This document shows positions 25,841 through 35,098 of a stretch of DNA of 64,000 bases, piece after piece. The notes below the pieces were generated by a model, which ran no database searches, was not told the origin of the DNA, and worked only from the letters and a program-made list of their open reading frames with translations. Within the stretch, counting starts at the first letter, position 1; each line of letters begins with the position of its first letter. The stretch is from Roseburia sp. 1XD42-69 (GTDB lineage: Bacteria > Bacillota > Clostridia > Lachnospirales > Lachnospiraceae): positions 87,632 to 151,631 of the forward strand of contig NZ_RAZG01000004.1 of assembly GCF_003612565.1 (NCBI RefSeq), in the 5' to 3' direction. The translations under genes and the position numbers were made by a program.

Positions 25841-26770
25841 ATGGCAAAAACTACATTGGTTATTATGGCAGCAGGAATTGGCAGCCGCTTTGGAGGGGGA
25901 ATTAAACAGCTTACCCCGGTAGGCCCAGGGGGAGAGATTATAATGGATTATTCCATTTATGATGCCAGGGAGGCAGGGTTTGACGAGGTGATTTTCATTA
26001 TCCGAAAGGATTTGGAAAAGGATTTTAAGGAGATAATCGGAGACAGGATTGAGAAGATTCTTCCTGTAAAATATGCTTTCCAGGAACTTGACGATTTGCC
26101 GGAGGGATTTGAAAAGCCAGAGGAGAGGACAAAGCCCTGGGGGACAGGCCAGGCAGTTCTTGCAATCAAAGGCCTTGTGGATAATCCTTTTGTGGTGATT
26201 AATGCAGATGATTATTACGGGAAAGAGGCTTTTGTAAAACTTCACGACTATCTCCTTGCCCACATGGATGCAGCAGGTCAGAAAGATCCCTATGAGATTT
26301 CCATGGCAGGATTTATTTTGAAAAATACCTTGAGCGAAAATGGGGGAGTTACCAGAGGGGTTTGTCAGACAGACGAAAGCGGCACTTTGAAAAATGTAAA
26401 AGAAACAGGGGAGATTCAGTACAGAGACGGAAAACTCATGGGAGTGGATGACGACAAAAATTCTGTGGAATTAAATGAGGATAGTTACGTTTCCATGAAC
26501 ATGTGGGGCTTATATCCCTGCTTTTTGGAGGAGCTGGAGACTGGATTTAAAGAGTTTCTTTCCAATATAAAAGAGGGAGACATCAAAGCGGAGTATCTTC
26601 TTCCCAGGATTATTGATAAGATGTTAAAGGAGGGAAGGGCCAAGGTTTCTGTGTTGGAGACAAGGGATAAGTGGTTTGGAGTGACTTACCAGGAAGATAA
26701 ACAGAGTGTGATGGATTCCATTCACGATTTGGTGAAAAAAGGTGTGTACAAAGAGAAATTGTTTTCTTAA
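25841..26770 (+). CDS. sugar-phosphate nucleotidyltransferase-like protein
   Basis: A 309-residue nucleotidyltransferase with the signature LVIMAAGIGSRFGGGIKQL, where the GxGxRxG loop binds the NTP phosphates. VINADDYYGKEAF holds the metal-binding Asp pair and MNMWGLYPCF resembles the later sugar-contact strand. Members activate sugar-1-phosphates to NDP-sugars, but this subfamily lacks a defined substrate. ATG 25841 is chosen because AGGAG at 25828-25832 is 8 nt away. It heads the cluster of glycosyltransferases, so it probably feeds a nucleotide sugar to them. Confidence 0.72.
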   Translation: MAKTTLVIMAAGIGSRFGGGIKQLTPVGPGGEIIMDYSIYDAREAGFDEVIFIIRKDLEKDFKEIIGDRIEKILPVKYAFQELDDLPEGFEKPEERTKPWGTGQAVLAIKGLVDNPFVVINADDYYGKEAFVKLHDYLLAHMDAAGQKDPYEISMAGFILKNTLSENGGVTRGVCQTDESGTLKNVKETGEIQYRDGKLMGVDDDKNSVELNEDSYVSMNMWGLYPCFLEELETGFKEFLSNIKEGDIKAEYLLPRIIDKMLKEGRAKVSVLETRDKWFGVTYQEDKQSVMDSIHDLVKKGVYKEKLFS

Positions 26771-26791
26771 GAGGAATTAAAGGAGTTTGGA

Positions 26792-29668
26792 ATGAAAAAA
26801 TTTAGTGGTATCAGGCTTTTTATCGCAGGGCTGATTTTGAGTTTGGGAGTTTCCTTTTTCCCGGCAGAGTGTGTCAAGGCGGCGGAAAATCCGGTGGCCA
26901 TAAAATCTTGCAAATTAAACGGCAGCGGAAGCAAGCTTACCGTTAAGGCAAAGGTAAAAAAGAAAACTTCCGAGATGGGGAAAAAGCTTTATCTTATAGG
27001 TTTGGAACCATATCACTCGGAAACCGGAAAAAAGACCGTCACCCCGCTTGCCAATGTTAGGGCAAAAAAGGGTACAATTACTTTCAAGATAAAATATAAA
27101 AGCGACATGCTCTATAAAAAATATGCTGTGGCATATAAAAAGGGGAAAAAGTATCAGATTGTCAGCGATAACAGCTATATCACAAATCCGGAAGCTCTGG
27201 CCTCTTACTCTGGCTCCGGGCCAAAGACCTCCTCGAAAAAAGGCCTGCAGGTGGAGGAAATTTCGGATTCCCTGGAAGTTGGGACAAAACATGCGGTGAT
27301 TAACTGGACCTTAAGCTCTATCTTAACCAGTCAGAGCAATGGAAACGCAGTTCCTTTTAAATACCGGGGGGTGACTTATTACCTGGATGAAAATGTGATG
27401 TCCCACAATGATGGGGTGGTGCAGGCCTATAACCAGGGGGGAGCCAAAGTGACCATTATCCTGCTCCTGCCGGAGGATACCAGCAATGCCACTGCTTCCA
27501 TGCGTTTTAACGGGCCTGCAGCGGCAAAATTTTCCTCCATTAACACGGGAAATAAAGCGGGATGCCGGACTTTTGAGGCGGTGATGACCTATCTTGCCAA
27601 GCGTTACGGTACGAAAAACAACCTTGTCTCCGGCTGGATTTTAGGAAATGAGGTGGACAGTCCCTTTTACTGGAATTACGGGGGGAGCAAAAAACAGAGT
27701 TCCTACATCAGCAACTATGCCAGGAGTTTTAGAATCTGCTACAATGCGGTGAAATCCGTGAGCAAGAAGGCAAAGGTATATATCAGTGTGGACCACAACT
27801 GGAATACGGACCCGGACGGGGCGGGAACCAGATTTTTTTCCACCAAATCCACCCTGGACAGTTTTTATAAAAAGATTAACAAACAGGGGAAAATTACTTT
27901 TCAGATTGCCTACCACGCATATCCCCAGGGACTGGGGGACCCCATATTCTGGGATGACAGCAACGCCACAAATTCTGTGAAGGCAAAGATAGTAAATTTT
28001 AAAAATTTAAATGTGCTGACGGACTATGTAAAGAAAAATTACGGAAAGAAATATACCATTATGCTCTCGGAGCAGTCTTTTAACTCCACCAGGGGAGAAG
28101 TTGTCCAGGCGGCGGCTTACGCCTATGCCTACTATATCAGCGAGACGAACAGCATGATAGAATCTTTTATCTATGGCAGGGAGTTTGACAACGACGGGGA
28201 GCCGGGGTATCTCTGGGGGCTTTGCACCAAAGACCATCAGAAACGTCTTTTGTGGCATGTATTCCAGTACATTGATACGGCGGATTCCTTTACATTTACT
28301 GACCCGCTGGTGAGCTCCACCAATATAAAATCCTGGACGAAAATAAAAGGATTTAAGAAGGATAAGTTTAAAAAGATGGCTTCCATACGGAATGTAAAGC
28401 CGGCAATTACTTCGGCAGAGAGTACGGATACCAATGAGATTACCTTGACCTGGGATAAAATTAAGACAGGGGACGGGTATGAGATAGAGAGAAAAGGTCC
28501 GGGGGATAAAGACTATGTTTTGGTGGCTTCTCTTCGGGGCAACTCTACCGTAAGCTTTCAGGATAAAAATGTGCTCTCTGGAAATACATATACTTACAGG
28601 GTAAGGATGTTTAAAGAAGCTCCTGTAAAGGGAAAGCCGAATCAGAAAAAAAGTATTTTCGGCCCCAGGTCTGCCGGGGTGAAAGCTGTGGCCACCACCG
28701 GGCAGGTGGTTTTGGACACGAAAAAATGTAAGGTGGACGGCAATAAGATTACCATTGCATGGAAAGAATTAAAAGGAGTAAGTGGTTATGAAATTCTTCG
28801 TTCCACTCAGGAAGAGGGAGGATACACTTTAATTGGAAAAAGTGATTCCACAAAATATGTGGATGAAAACACTATGTCGGGAACGGAATATTACTATAAG
28901 GTCAGAGCTTTTGTTTCTGTGAACGGACAGCGCATGTGGGGGAAAGAGTCAGACAGTGTGAAAGAGACGGCGCTGATTGGACTTACTGCCGCTGTTGTGG
29001 ACGGGAAGGTAGTCTTAAACTGGACGCAGTGGAAGAATTCTGGAACCTACCGTGTATACTGTGCAGAAGAAGGGGAAGACTTTAAACGGATAGCTGTGGT
29101 AAAAGCACCGGGAGCCGGAGGATACTCCTGGTCCGGAGTAAATTATGTAAATGTGGCTAACGATAAGGTTCCTTTTGAATGGGGACATACTTATCAGTTT
29201 AAGATAAAGGCTGAGGTGGAAAATGGAAAATTAAGCCCGGACTCCAATGTTGCAGACTTGACCCCGGATCAGGACTTAAATACTACGGAAGTAAACGATA
29301 TTCCGCCGGAGGATACCACGGAAGAGAACACAGAAGATACAGAGGCAGACGAGAACACCGAGAGCAGCGAAACCACTGAGAACACGGAAAATAGTGAGAT
29401 AACCGAGAGTACTGAGAGCAGTGAAACTACCGGGGACACGGAAAATTCGGAGAGCATAGGGGATACGGAATCTGTGGAAAACACAGAAAATACAGAGACG
29501 ATAGATCCTACCGAAAGTATGGATACCACAGAATCCACAGGTGAAACCGGGAATACAGAAAATGTTCAAAATACTGAGACAGAGGATTCCGGCCCAGGCA
29601 GCGGGTTTGTGGAAAATACGGAGCATGTGAATATGCCGGGGGAAACAGAGAGTCAGGAAAACTTGTAG
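26792..29668 (+). CDS. secreted DUF5722-like glycan-active protein with Fn3 repeats and acidic tail
   Basis: A 958-residue exported protein. Residues 1-32 are a signal peptide. A Lys-rich Ig-like segment precedes a large domain at about 145-535 with TIM-barrel-hydrolase character (GWILGNEVDSPFYW, YISVDHNWN, YHAYPQG, LSEQSFNS, ESFIYGREFDNDGEPGYLWG), which I take to be DUF5722. The Asn-Glu in GNE and the Glu in LSEQ are candidate acid and nucleophile. Three Fn3-like repeats cover about 540-825. The last 125 residues are Thr/Glu/Ser/Asn-rich with irregular TENTE/TESTE repeats and no LPxTG or membrane helix. It is co-directional with a GT2 12 nt downstream. It could trim or remodel the polymer made by this cluster; the activity is unproven. 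Confidence 0.65.
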   Translation: MKKFSGIRLFIAGLILSLGVSFFPAECVKAAENPVAIKSCKLNGSGSKLTVKAKVKKKTSEMGKKLYLIGLEPYHSETGKKTVTPLANVRAKKGTITFKIKYKSDMLYKKYAVAYKKGKKYQIVSDNSYITNPEALASYSGSGPKTSSKKGLQVEEISDSLEVGTKHAVINWTLSSILTSQSNGNAVPFKYRGVTYYLDENVMSHNDGVVQAYNQGGAKVTIILLLPEDTSNATASMRFNGPAAAKFSSINTGNKAGCRTFEAVMTYLAKRYGTKNNLVSGWILGNEVDSPFYWNYGGSKKQSSYISNYARSFRICYNAVKSVSKKAKVYISVDHNWNTDPDGAGTRFFSTKSTLDSFYKKINKQGKITFQIAYHAYPQGLGDPIFWDDSNATNSVKAKIVNFKNLNVLTDYVKKNYGKKYTIMLSEQSFNSTRGEVVQAAAYAYAYYISETNSMIESFIYGREFDNDGEPGYLWGLCTKDHQKRLLWHVFQYIDTADSFTFTDPLVSSTNIKSWTKIKGFKKDKFKKMASIRNVKPAITSAESTDTNEITLTWDKIKTGDGYEIERKGPGDKDYVLVASLRGNSTVSFQDKNVLSGNTYTYRVRMFKEAPVKGKPNQKKSIFGPRSAGVKAVATTGQVVLDTKKCKVDGNKITIAWKELKGVSGYEILRSTQEEGGYTLIGKSDSTKYVDENTMSGTEYYYKVRAFVSVNGQRMWGKESDSVKETALIGLTAAVVDGKVVLNWTQWKNSGTYRVYCAEEGEDFKRIAVVKAPGAGGYSWSGVNYVNVANDKVPFEWGHTYQFKIKAEVENGKLSPDSNVADLTPDQDLNTTEVNDIPPEDTTEENTEDTEADENTESSETTENTENSEITESTESSETTGDTENSESIGDTESVENTENTETIDPTESMDTTESTGETGNTENVQNTETEDSGPGSGFVENTEHVNMPGETESQENL

Positions 29669-29680
29669 TTGGAGGATATT

Positions 29681-30625
29681 ATGCTGCTTACAGTAATTGT
29701 ACCTTGTTATAACGAGGAGGAAGCCCTGCATTTCTTTTACCGGGAGATGGAAAAGGTAATTGGAATGATGCAGGATGTGGAATTTGAACTGCTGTTTGTC
29801 AATGACGGCTCAAGGGATAAAACATTAGAGCAGGTAAAAGAAATGGCAGAGAGGGATAAAAGAGTAAAGTATGTGTCCTTTTCCAGAAATTTCGGGAAGG
29901 AAGCCGCTATCTATGCGGGGCTTCAGTATGCCGGGGGGGATATGGTGTGCATTATGGACGCTGACTTGCAGGACCCCCCCTCCCTGCTCCCGGAAATGTA
30001 CCGGGTGATTGTGGAGGAGGGATATGATTCCGTGGCTACCCGCCGGGTCTCCCGAAAGGGGGAGCCTCCTATCCGCTCCTTTTTTGCCAGAATGTTTTAC
30101 CGGATTATCAATAAAATTTCAAAGACGGATATTGTGGACGGGGCAAGGGATTACCGCCTTATGACCAGGGCTTTTGTGGATGCCCTGTTAGAGTTAGGAG
30201 AGTACAACCGATTTTCCAAGGGGCTTTTCGGCTGGGTGGGATTTTCCACGAAATGGCTGGAATTTGAAAATGTGGAGCGGGTGGCAGGGGAGACGAAGTG
30301 GTCTTTCTGGAAACTGTTTATGTATTCCATTGAGGGAATCGTGGCATTTTCCACGGTGCCTCTTTCCCTGGCCTCTTTTGGGGGAGTGATTATGTGCGGC
30401 ATTTCCGCCCTTGCCATTATTTTTATTATTGTGCGGCAGATTCTCTACGGGGGCTCCGCCTATGGATGGCCCTCCATGGTTTGCATTATGATATTTTTGG
30501 GAGGCATCCAGCTGTTGTGTGTGGGAATTTTGGGCTCTTACCTTTCCAGAATGTATCTGGAAGTAAAAAAGCGTCCCATCTATATCTGTAAGGAAACAAA
30601 TACCACGAAAAACGAAGGAAATTAG
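29681..30625 (+). CDS. GT2 glycosyltransferase, GtrB-like
   Basis: A 314-residue polyprenyl-phosphate sugar synthase. TVIVPCYNEEEAL opens the GT-A fold, FVNDGSRDKT and MDADLQDPPS are the nucleotide and metal sites, and RVAGETKWSFWKL is the usual loop before two C-terminal membrane helices. Start ATG 29681 is chosen because GGAGG at 29671-29675 precedes it; TTG 29669 has no such site. It likely makes undecaprenyl-phosphate glucose or a similar donor for the GT-C-type membrane enzymes that follow, with GtrA (25282) as flippase partner. Confidence 0.87.
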   Translation: MLLTVIVPCYNEEEALHFFYREMEKVIGMMQDVEFELLFVNDGSRDKTLEQVKEMAERDKRVKYVSFSRNFGKEAAIYAGLQYAGGDMVCIMDADLQDPPSLLPEMYRVIVEEGYDSVATRRVSRKGEPPIRSFFARMFYRIINKISKTDIVDGARDYRLMTRAFVDALLELGEYNRFSKGLFGWVGFSTKWLEFENVERVAGETKWSFWKLFMYSIEGIVAFSTVPLSLASFGGVIMCGISALAIIFIIVRQILYGGSAYGWPSMVCIMIFLGGIQLLCVGILGSYLSRMYLEVKKRPIYICKETNTTKNEGN

Positions 30626-30626
30626 C

Positions 30627-31673
30627 ATGTTAAAAACGTTGATTCTGTTGGCAGTGTTTCTGCTGTTTGTCCCCTTTTTACTGGGGCTTTTGATTACCCG
30701 TTTTACGGAAAGGGAAAAAAATAATGTGATGTTTAATCTTGTTGCAGGGTACATTTTTGCCCTGGGATTGTTTGAACTTTTAGCCCTGCCTTTGATTTAC
30801 GGAAGACAGAGCCTTTCTCTTCTCACAAAACTGTACGGGGGAATCCTTTTCGCCGGGGCGGCACTATCCCTTATCTTCAATTACAAAAGGCTGTACCAGG
30901 TGTTTTTGGATACCGTTTCAGAGGTGAAAGGCTTTACCCTGGCAATCTGGGGGGAACTTGTTTTAATTTTCTGCCAGGTTTTGATTTATAAACGCTGCCA
31001 GTATACCAATACGGATGACGCTTTTTATGTGGCCAGCGCCGTCACCTCTCTCTCCACTGACACCATATTTCAGTATAATCCCTACACAGGGGAACTCTAT
31101 AAAAATCTGCCTTCCCGCTATGTCTTATCCCCCTTCCACGCATTTATCGCCGTAGTGAGCAAAGCGGTGTGCAACCATCCCGCCATTATCGCCCACTCTG
31201 TTTTTATGATTTGGTTTCTCCTGGTGGCCTACATGGTTTATGCTTTAATCGGGAGGAATTTGTTTCACGGGGATAAGGAAAAAACGGGATATTTTTTAAT
31301 TCTTGTGACAATGCTTACCATTTTTTCCGGTTACAGTGAGTGCACCAGCGGACTGTTCCTCTTAATCCGCCTGTGGCAGGGCAAAGCATTCCTGGCAGGT
31401 ATTCTTCTGCCCTTGACGCTGTATCTGTTTTTAAGGCTCTTTTGCCGGGGGGAAGAGAAGGGGGCATGGATTGAGTGGTGTCTTTTGGGATTTTTAATGT
31501 GCGCCTGCTGTATGGTTTCCTCCATGGGAGTCATACTGGGAGCAGTTATGACAGGGATTTTGGGTATTCTTTTGGCCCTTAAAAAAAAGCGTTTCCTGTG
31601 TTTAATCCCTGCGGTTTTGTGTTGTGTGCCAAATTTAATCTGTGCAGGGGCGTACCTGTTTATCAGAGGGTAA
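30627..31673 (+). CDS. DUF6077-type multi-span membrane protein
   Basis: A 348-residue protein with about nine hydrophobic helices. Helices 1 and 2 frame LLITRFTEREK. A luminal loop contains YTNTDDAFYVASAVTSL and is followed by YVLSPFHAFIAVVSKA, recalling the acidic loop of GT-C glycosyltransferases. DUF6077 proteins occur in Gram-positive polysaccharide loci. It ends YLFIRG just 13 nt before the next membrane gene, whose N-terminal helices look like a continuation of the same fold, so the two may once have been a single protein. Function unknown. Confidence 0.55.
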   Translation: MLKTLILLAVFLLFVPFLLGLLITRFTEREKNNVMFNLVAGYIFALGLFELLALPLIYGRQSLSLLTKLYGGILFAGAALSLIFNYKRLYQVFLDTVSEVKGFTLAIWGELVLIFCQVLIYKRCQYTNTDDAFYVASAVTSLSTDTIFQYNPYTGELYKNLPSRYVLSPFHAFIAVVSKAVCNHPAIIAHSVFMIWFLLVAYMVYALIGRNLFHGDKEKTGYFLILVTMLTIFSGYSECTSGLFLLIRLWQGKAFLAGILLPLTLYLFLRLFCRGEEKGAWIEWCLLGFLMCACCMVSSMGVILGAVMTGILGILLALKKKRFLCLIPAVLCCVPNLICAGAYLFIRG

Positions 31674-31686
31674 GACGGAGGCTGTT

Positions 31687-33273
31687 TTGAGAGAAATATT
31701 CCAATTTGTAAAATCCATGTATGATAATTATAACGGGACGGGAATGCATATGGCGCTGTTTTTTACAGCGGTTTTGTATCTTCTGCTCCAGAAAAAAGAC
31801 GAAAAGCGCTATGTTTTTTTGGGGTACACCCTGCTGTTTTTTCTCATCTGTTTCTTTCCCCTGACGGCGAAAATCATAATAGCCTGTATCGGGAAAACCG
31901 TGTACTGGCGTATGTTCTGGCTTTTGCCCACAGTGGTTATTACCGCCTATGCCGGAGTGCAGGTGATTATGGCCGCAGAAAAAAAGATACGGCGGTATTT
32001 CCTGCTTTTTGTTATGGTCCTTGTCATCGCCATGACGGGGACAAGGGTGTACAATGCATCTATGTTTGAGTACAAGCAGAACCATTACAATATCCCCCAG
32101 GATGTGGTAACTATCTGTGATATCATAGAAGAGGATGCAAAAGCCAGGGGCATAGAAGAAAAGAAACTGATTGTTCCAAATGACCTTCTTCCCTTTATCA
32201 GACAGTATGACGGGGATATAAAAATGCCTTACGGAAACAATGCGGTGCGGGGGGAAACCATAAAAAACAACAATGCCAGTGAGATTTTCCGGATTATGTG
32301 CGCAGAGCATCAGAACTGGGACGCACTTAGTTTTTATGCAGCTATGGAAGGGTGCAGTTATCTGGCCTATCCCGTAAATGAGGACGTGGCAAAAGCGGTG
32401 GAACAGAACGGTTATGAAAAAATCGGAAGTAGCGGCGCTTATGACGTGTACCGGCAGACCAGGGAAAAGAGCGCCTGGGACGGGCAGTGGCTTTTAACCC
32501 AGCACGGCGGGGCCGAGGGGGCCCAGTTGATGTTTTATACCTTAACGGATAACAAGGGCCATGTGGTTGTAGTTGACGGGGGCTGGCGCAGTGATGCGGA
32601 CTATGTGAGAAGAGAGTTAAAAGCCCTGGGAAACCATGTGGACGCATGGTTTGTCACCCATCCCCACAGAGACCATGCCGGGGCTTTTTATGAGATTTAT
32701 AAAAAACCGGGGAAACTGGAAATTGATAAGGTATATATGGTGGATATGGCCCCTGTGGATTTGTGCCTTTCCAACGCCCCCTGGGATGAGGTGGAGGTAT
32801 ACGAAAAACTCCTCACCCTGGATATTAAAGAGCTTTCCTATGTCCATCCCGGGGATAACCTGAATATAGAAGGCCTTGAGGTTCAGATTTTTAATGCCTA
32901 TGAAGATTATGTGGATGAGATATCCGACGACCTTTTAAATGACGGCTCCATGATGTTTAAAGTTACGGCAAAGGAGGAATCCATGCTGTTTTGTTCCGAT
33001 GTGGGAAAAGGGATGAGCGATTATCTTTTGGATACCTACGGGGATAAGCTTAAAGCGGATTATATACAGATGGGGCACCACGGAAACGGAGGCCTAAAAA
33101 GGGATTTTTACGAAAAAACAGGGGCAAAAGCCGCATTTTTTGACGCCCCGGACTGGTTGATGAATGACAGAAGCGGACACTATAAAACCTTGAAAAATAC
33201 GGCAATGATGGCGGAGCTTGGGGCTAAGATTTACAGTTTTTCCACCACGCCAAACCAGATTCTGATAAAATAA
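31687..33273 (+). CDS. membrane protein fused to a metallo-beta-lactamase-fold domain
   Basis: A 528-residue protein in two parts. The first about 140 residues form four to five helices with YWRMFWLLPTVVIT. A linker of about 120 residues follows, and then an MBL-fold domain at about 280-528 of the type found at the end of ComEC. Its metal motif FVTHPHRDHAGAF gives HxHxDH near residue 322, with LFCSDVGKG and QMGHHGNGG as later ligands. The start is TTG 31687, because GGAGG at 31677-31681 is 5 nt before it. Placement between polysaccharide membrane proteins argues against DNA uptake. The MBL part could hydrolyse a phosphodiester or lipid-linked intermediate; that is inference. Confidence 0.68.
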   Translation: MREIFQFVKSMYDNYNGTGMHMALFFTAVLYLLLQKKDEKRYVFLGYTLLFFLICFFPLTAKIIIACIGKTVYWRMFWLLPTVVITAYAGVQVIMAAEKKIRRYFLLFVMVLVIAMTGTRVYNASMFEYKQNHYNIPQDVVTICDIIEEDAKARGIEEKKLIVPNDLLPFIRQYDGDIKMPYGNNAVRGETIKNNNASEIFRIMCAEHQNWDALSFYAAMEGCSYLAYPVNEDVAKAVEQNGYEKIGSSGAYDVYRQTREKSAWDGQWLLTQHGGAEGAQLMFYTLTDNKGHVVVVDGGWRSDADYVRRELKALGNHVDAWFVTHPHRDHAGAFYEIYKKPGKLEIDKVYMVDMAPVDLCLSNAPWDEVEVYEKLLTLDIKELSYVHPGDNLNIEGLEVQIFNAYEDYVDEISDDLLNDGSMMFKVTAKEESMLFCSDVGKGMSDYLLDTYGDKLKADYIQMGHHGNGGLKRDFYEKTGAKAAFFDAPDWLMNDRSGHYKTLKNTAMMAELGAKIYSFSTTPNQILIK

Positions 33274-33285
33274 GGGAGGATTTCT

Positions 33286-35079
33286 ATGTTACACGGAACA
33301 ATTTTTGGGACAATCTTTTATCCCCTGGGGCTTATGGCCTGTGTATTTGGGGTGTATTCTCTGAAGAAATCTTTTCAGCAGTTAAACGGCTTTGTGTGGC
33401 TCATCCTGTCTTTTCTTATTACCATTGCCATGGGGGGGATTGTGGCAGGGTTTATCAGCCCCTTGCACATTCCCGTAAATCTCTATTCCATGGGAATCGT
33501 CTATTTTGTTTTGGCGGGAATTTTATTTTATTTTATCAAAAAAGAGGGGAAACGGCAGTCCTATGTGTGGGAGAAATATGACCTGATTCTCCTGGTGGGG
33601 ATTACACTGGGCATGGTGATAATTCTTATCAAACAATTTTCCCCAGCATTAAATTACTGTTATTACAACACGGATGCAGGGCTTCACTTAAAAGAGGCCA
33701 CCCTTATTGTCCGTTCCCAGAAAGTGACCATGATGTATTTTATGCATCTGCAGAATGCCATGGTCATTGAGATGGTTTCCCCCTTTGTGCGGACAGCGGA
33801 TTTATTTAAGGGGTATATTTTGGGAGACTGGTTCTTCTTTTTGGTGGAGACTTTGTTTTTTGCCACCCTGATTCGGGGATTTTTAAAGACCATGGCCACA
33901 AAGGTTTTCGGAATCGTAATTTTAATTGCCTATACCTTGGGCTATCCCTACTTCGGATACTATTATTCCTTTGGCTACTGGGCAATGGGAGCTATGTACG
34001 TGGGATTTCTGGTTTTGGCTTTAAGGCTTTACGAGGAAGCTTTGGTGGAGCGGAAGTATACGGTGTTTATGCTGATGCTGGGGTGCTTTGGGGTAATTAC
34101 CAGCTACATGCTCTTTGCCCCCATGGCTTTTCTTGCCGTATTTTTCTATCTGGCGGTTTTGGCAAAGCGGGAGGGAAAAATTTTTGCGCTAAAAAATGTG
34201 TGGCTAAGTCTTAAGGTGTTTCTGCTGCCAACTATTTACGGGCTGTGCTACTGCCTGTATGGATTTTTTATCTCCTCCGGCACCAGTATCAGCGGGGCCT
34301 TGGGAAACCAGGGGGGAATTTACACGGAGCTTTACATGGACTTTTTCTGGACCCTTTTTCCTGTTCTGTTTGTGCTGGTTTCCACATTAAAACAGAAAAA
34401 GCTTACCCCGGAAGTTACTTTTTTCCTGGCGTTTTTTCTGTTTACCGCAGGACTTTTGGCCCTGACATTAACCCACCATGTGTCCACATACTACTATTAC
34501 AAATCTTATTTCCCTCTGTGGATGTTTGCCTGGGTCTTAACCCTTATAGGGGTGGGAATGATGTTAAGGGAGGCAAAGGAGACTCTTTTTGCCTACTGCC
34601 TGCTTATCGCAGGGTTTGCAGGGCTTTGTTTTGGAAAGGTGGAGTACCGCATTGTAACTTCCACGGAAAACATTACCGGGGCCATGCACAGCCCGGAGTT
34701 TTTTACCCTGTACCAGTTTAACGGGTTTTTGTTCCGCCAGCATCTGGCGGGATTGGATCAATCCCTTCTGGATTTGTATCAGGTGGTCATTGACGACCTT
34801 TCGGAAGAAAAAATGGTGCCTCTTATGACAGAGGAACATGATTACGGGGCAACCTATGTGTATGAGGGGGTCAGCGGCTACGATTTCCCGGATTTTTACG
34901 AGTGGCGGCACACCAGGGAGGAATTAAGGCAGGCCTATAAGGACTGGGACATTCATTATACGGTGATGTTAAAGGGTTCGGATTTTGAAAAGCAGCACGG
35001 GGAAAAAGTGCTGAAAGAGAAAAATGTGGAGATTTATATGGAAAATGAGTCGGGTTATATTTTGTCCGTAAAGCCATAA
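33286..35079 (+). CDS. large multi-span membrane protein, possible GT-C glycosyltransferase or polymerase
   Basis: A 597-residue protein with about thirteen hydrophobic helices and a soluble C-terminal tail of about 130 residues. A loop with YYNTDAGLHLKEATLIV sits after the fourth helix, in the manner of the acidic loop of GT-C enzymes, and HHVSTYYYYKSYF forms another aromatic loop. I do not recognise a named family. It follows the MBL fusion by 12 nt. In a cluster with a flippase and initiating transferase but no obvious Wzy, it is one candidate for polymerase or for a side-branch transferase. Confidence 0.5.
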   Translation: MLHGTIFGTIFYPLGLMACVFGVYSLKKSFQQLNGFVWLILSFLITIAMGGIVAGFISPLHIPVNLYSMGIVYFVLAGILFYFIKKEGKRQSYVWEKYDLILLVGITLGMVIILIKQFSPALNYCYYNTDAGLHLKEATLIVRSQKVTMMYFMHLQNAMVIEMVSPFVRTADLFKGYILGDWFFFLVETLFFATLIRGFLKTMATKVFGIVILIAYTLGYPYFGYYYSFGYWAMGAMYVGFLVLALRLYEEALVERKYTVFMLMLGCFGVITSYMLFAPMAFLAVFFYLAVLAKREGKIFALKNVWLSLKVFLLPTIYGLCYCLYGFFISSGTSISGALGNQGGIYTELYMDFFWTLFPVLFVLVSTLKQKKLTPEVTFFLAFFLFTAGLLALTLTHHVSTYYYYKSYFPLWMFAWVLTLIGVGMMLREAKETLFAYCLLIAGFAGLCFGKVEYRIVTSTENITGAMHSPEFFTLYQFNGFLFRQHLAGLDQSLLDLYQVVIDDLSEEKMVPLMTEEHDYGATYVYEGVSGYDFPDFYEWRHTREELRQAYKDWDIHYTVMLKGSDFEKQHGEKVLKEKNVEIYMENESGYILSVKP

Positions 35080-35098
35080 AAGATACAGGAGGTTTTCC

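Noticed and set aside
29269..29731. Long minus-strand frames opposite the acidic tail of the DUF5722-like gene
   Set aside because: They are mirror frames of the repetitive GAA/ACA codons and have low-complexity Ser/Val content.
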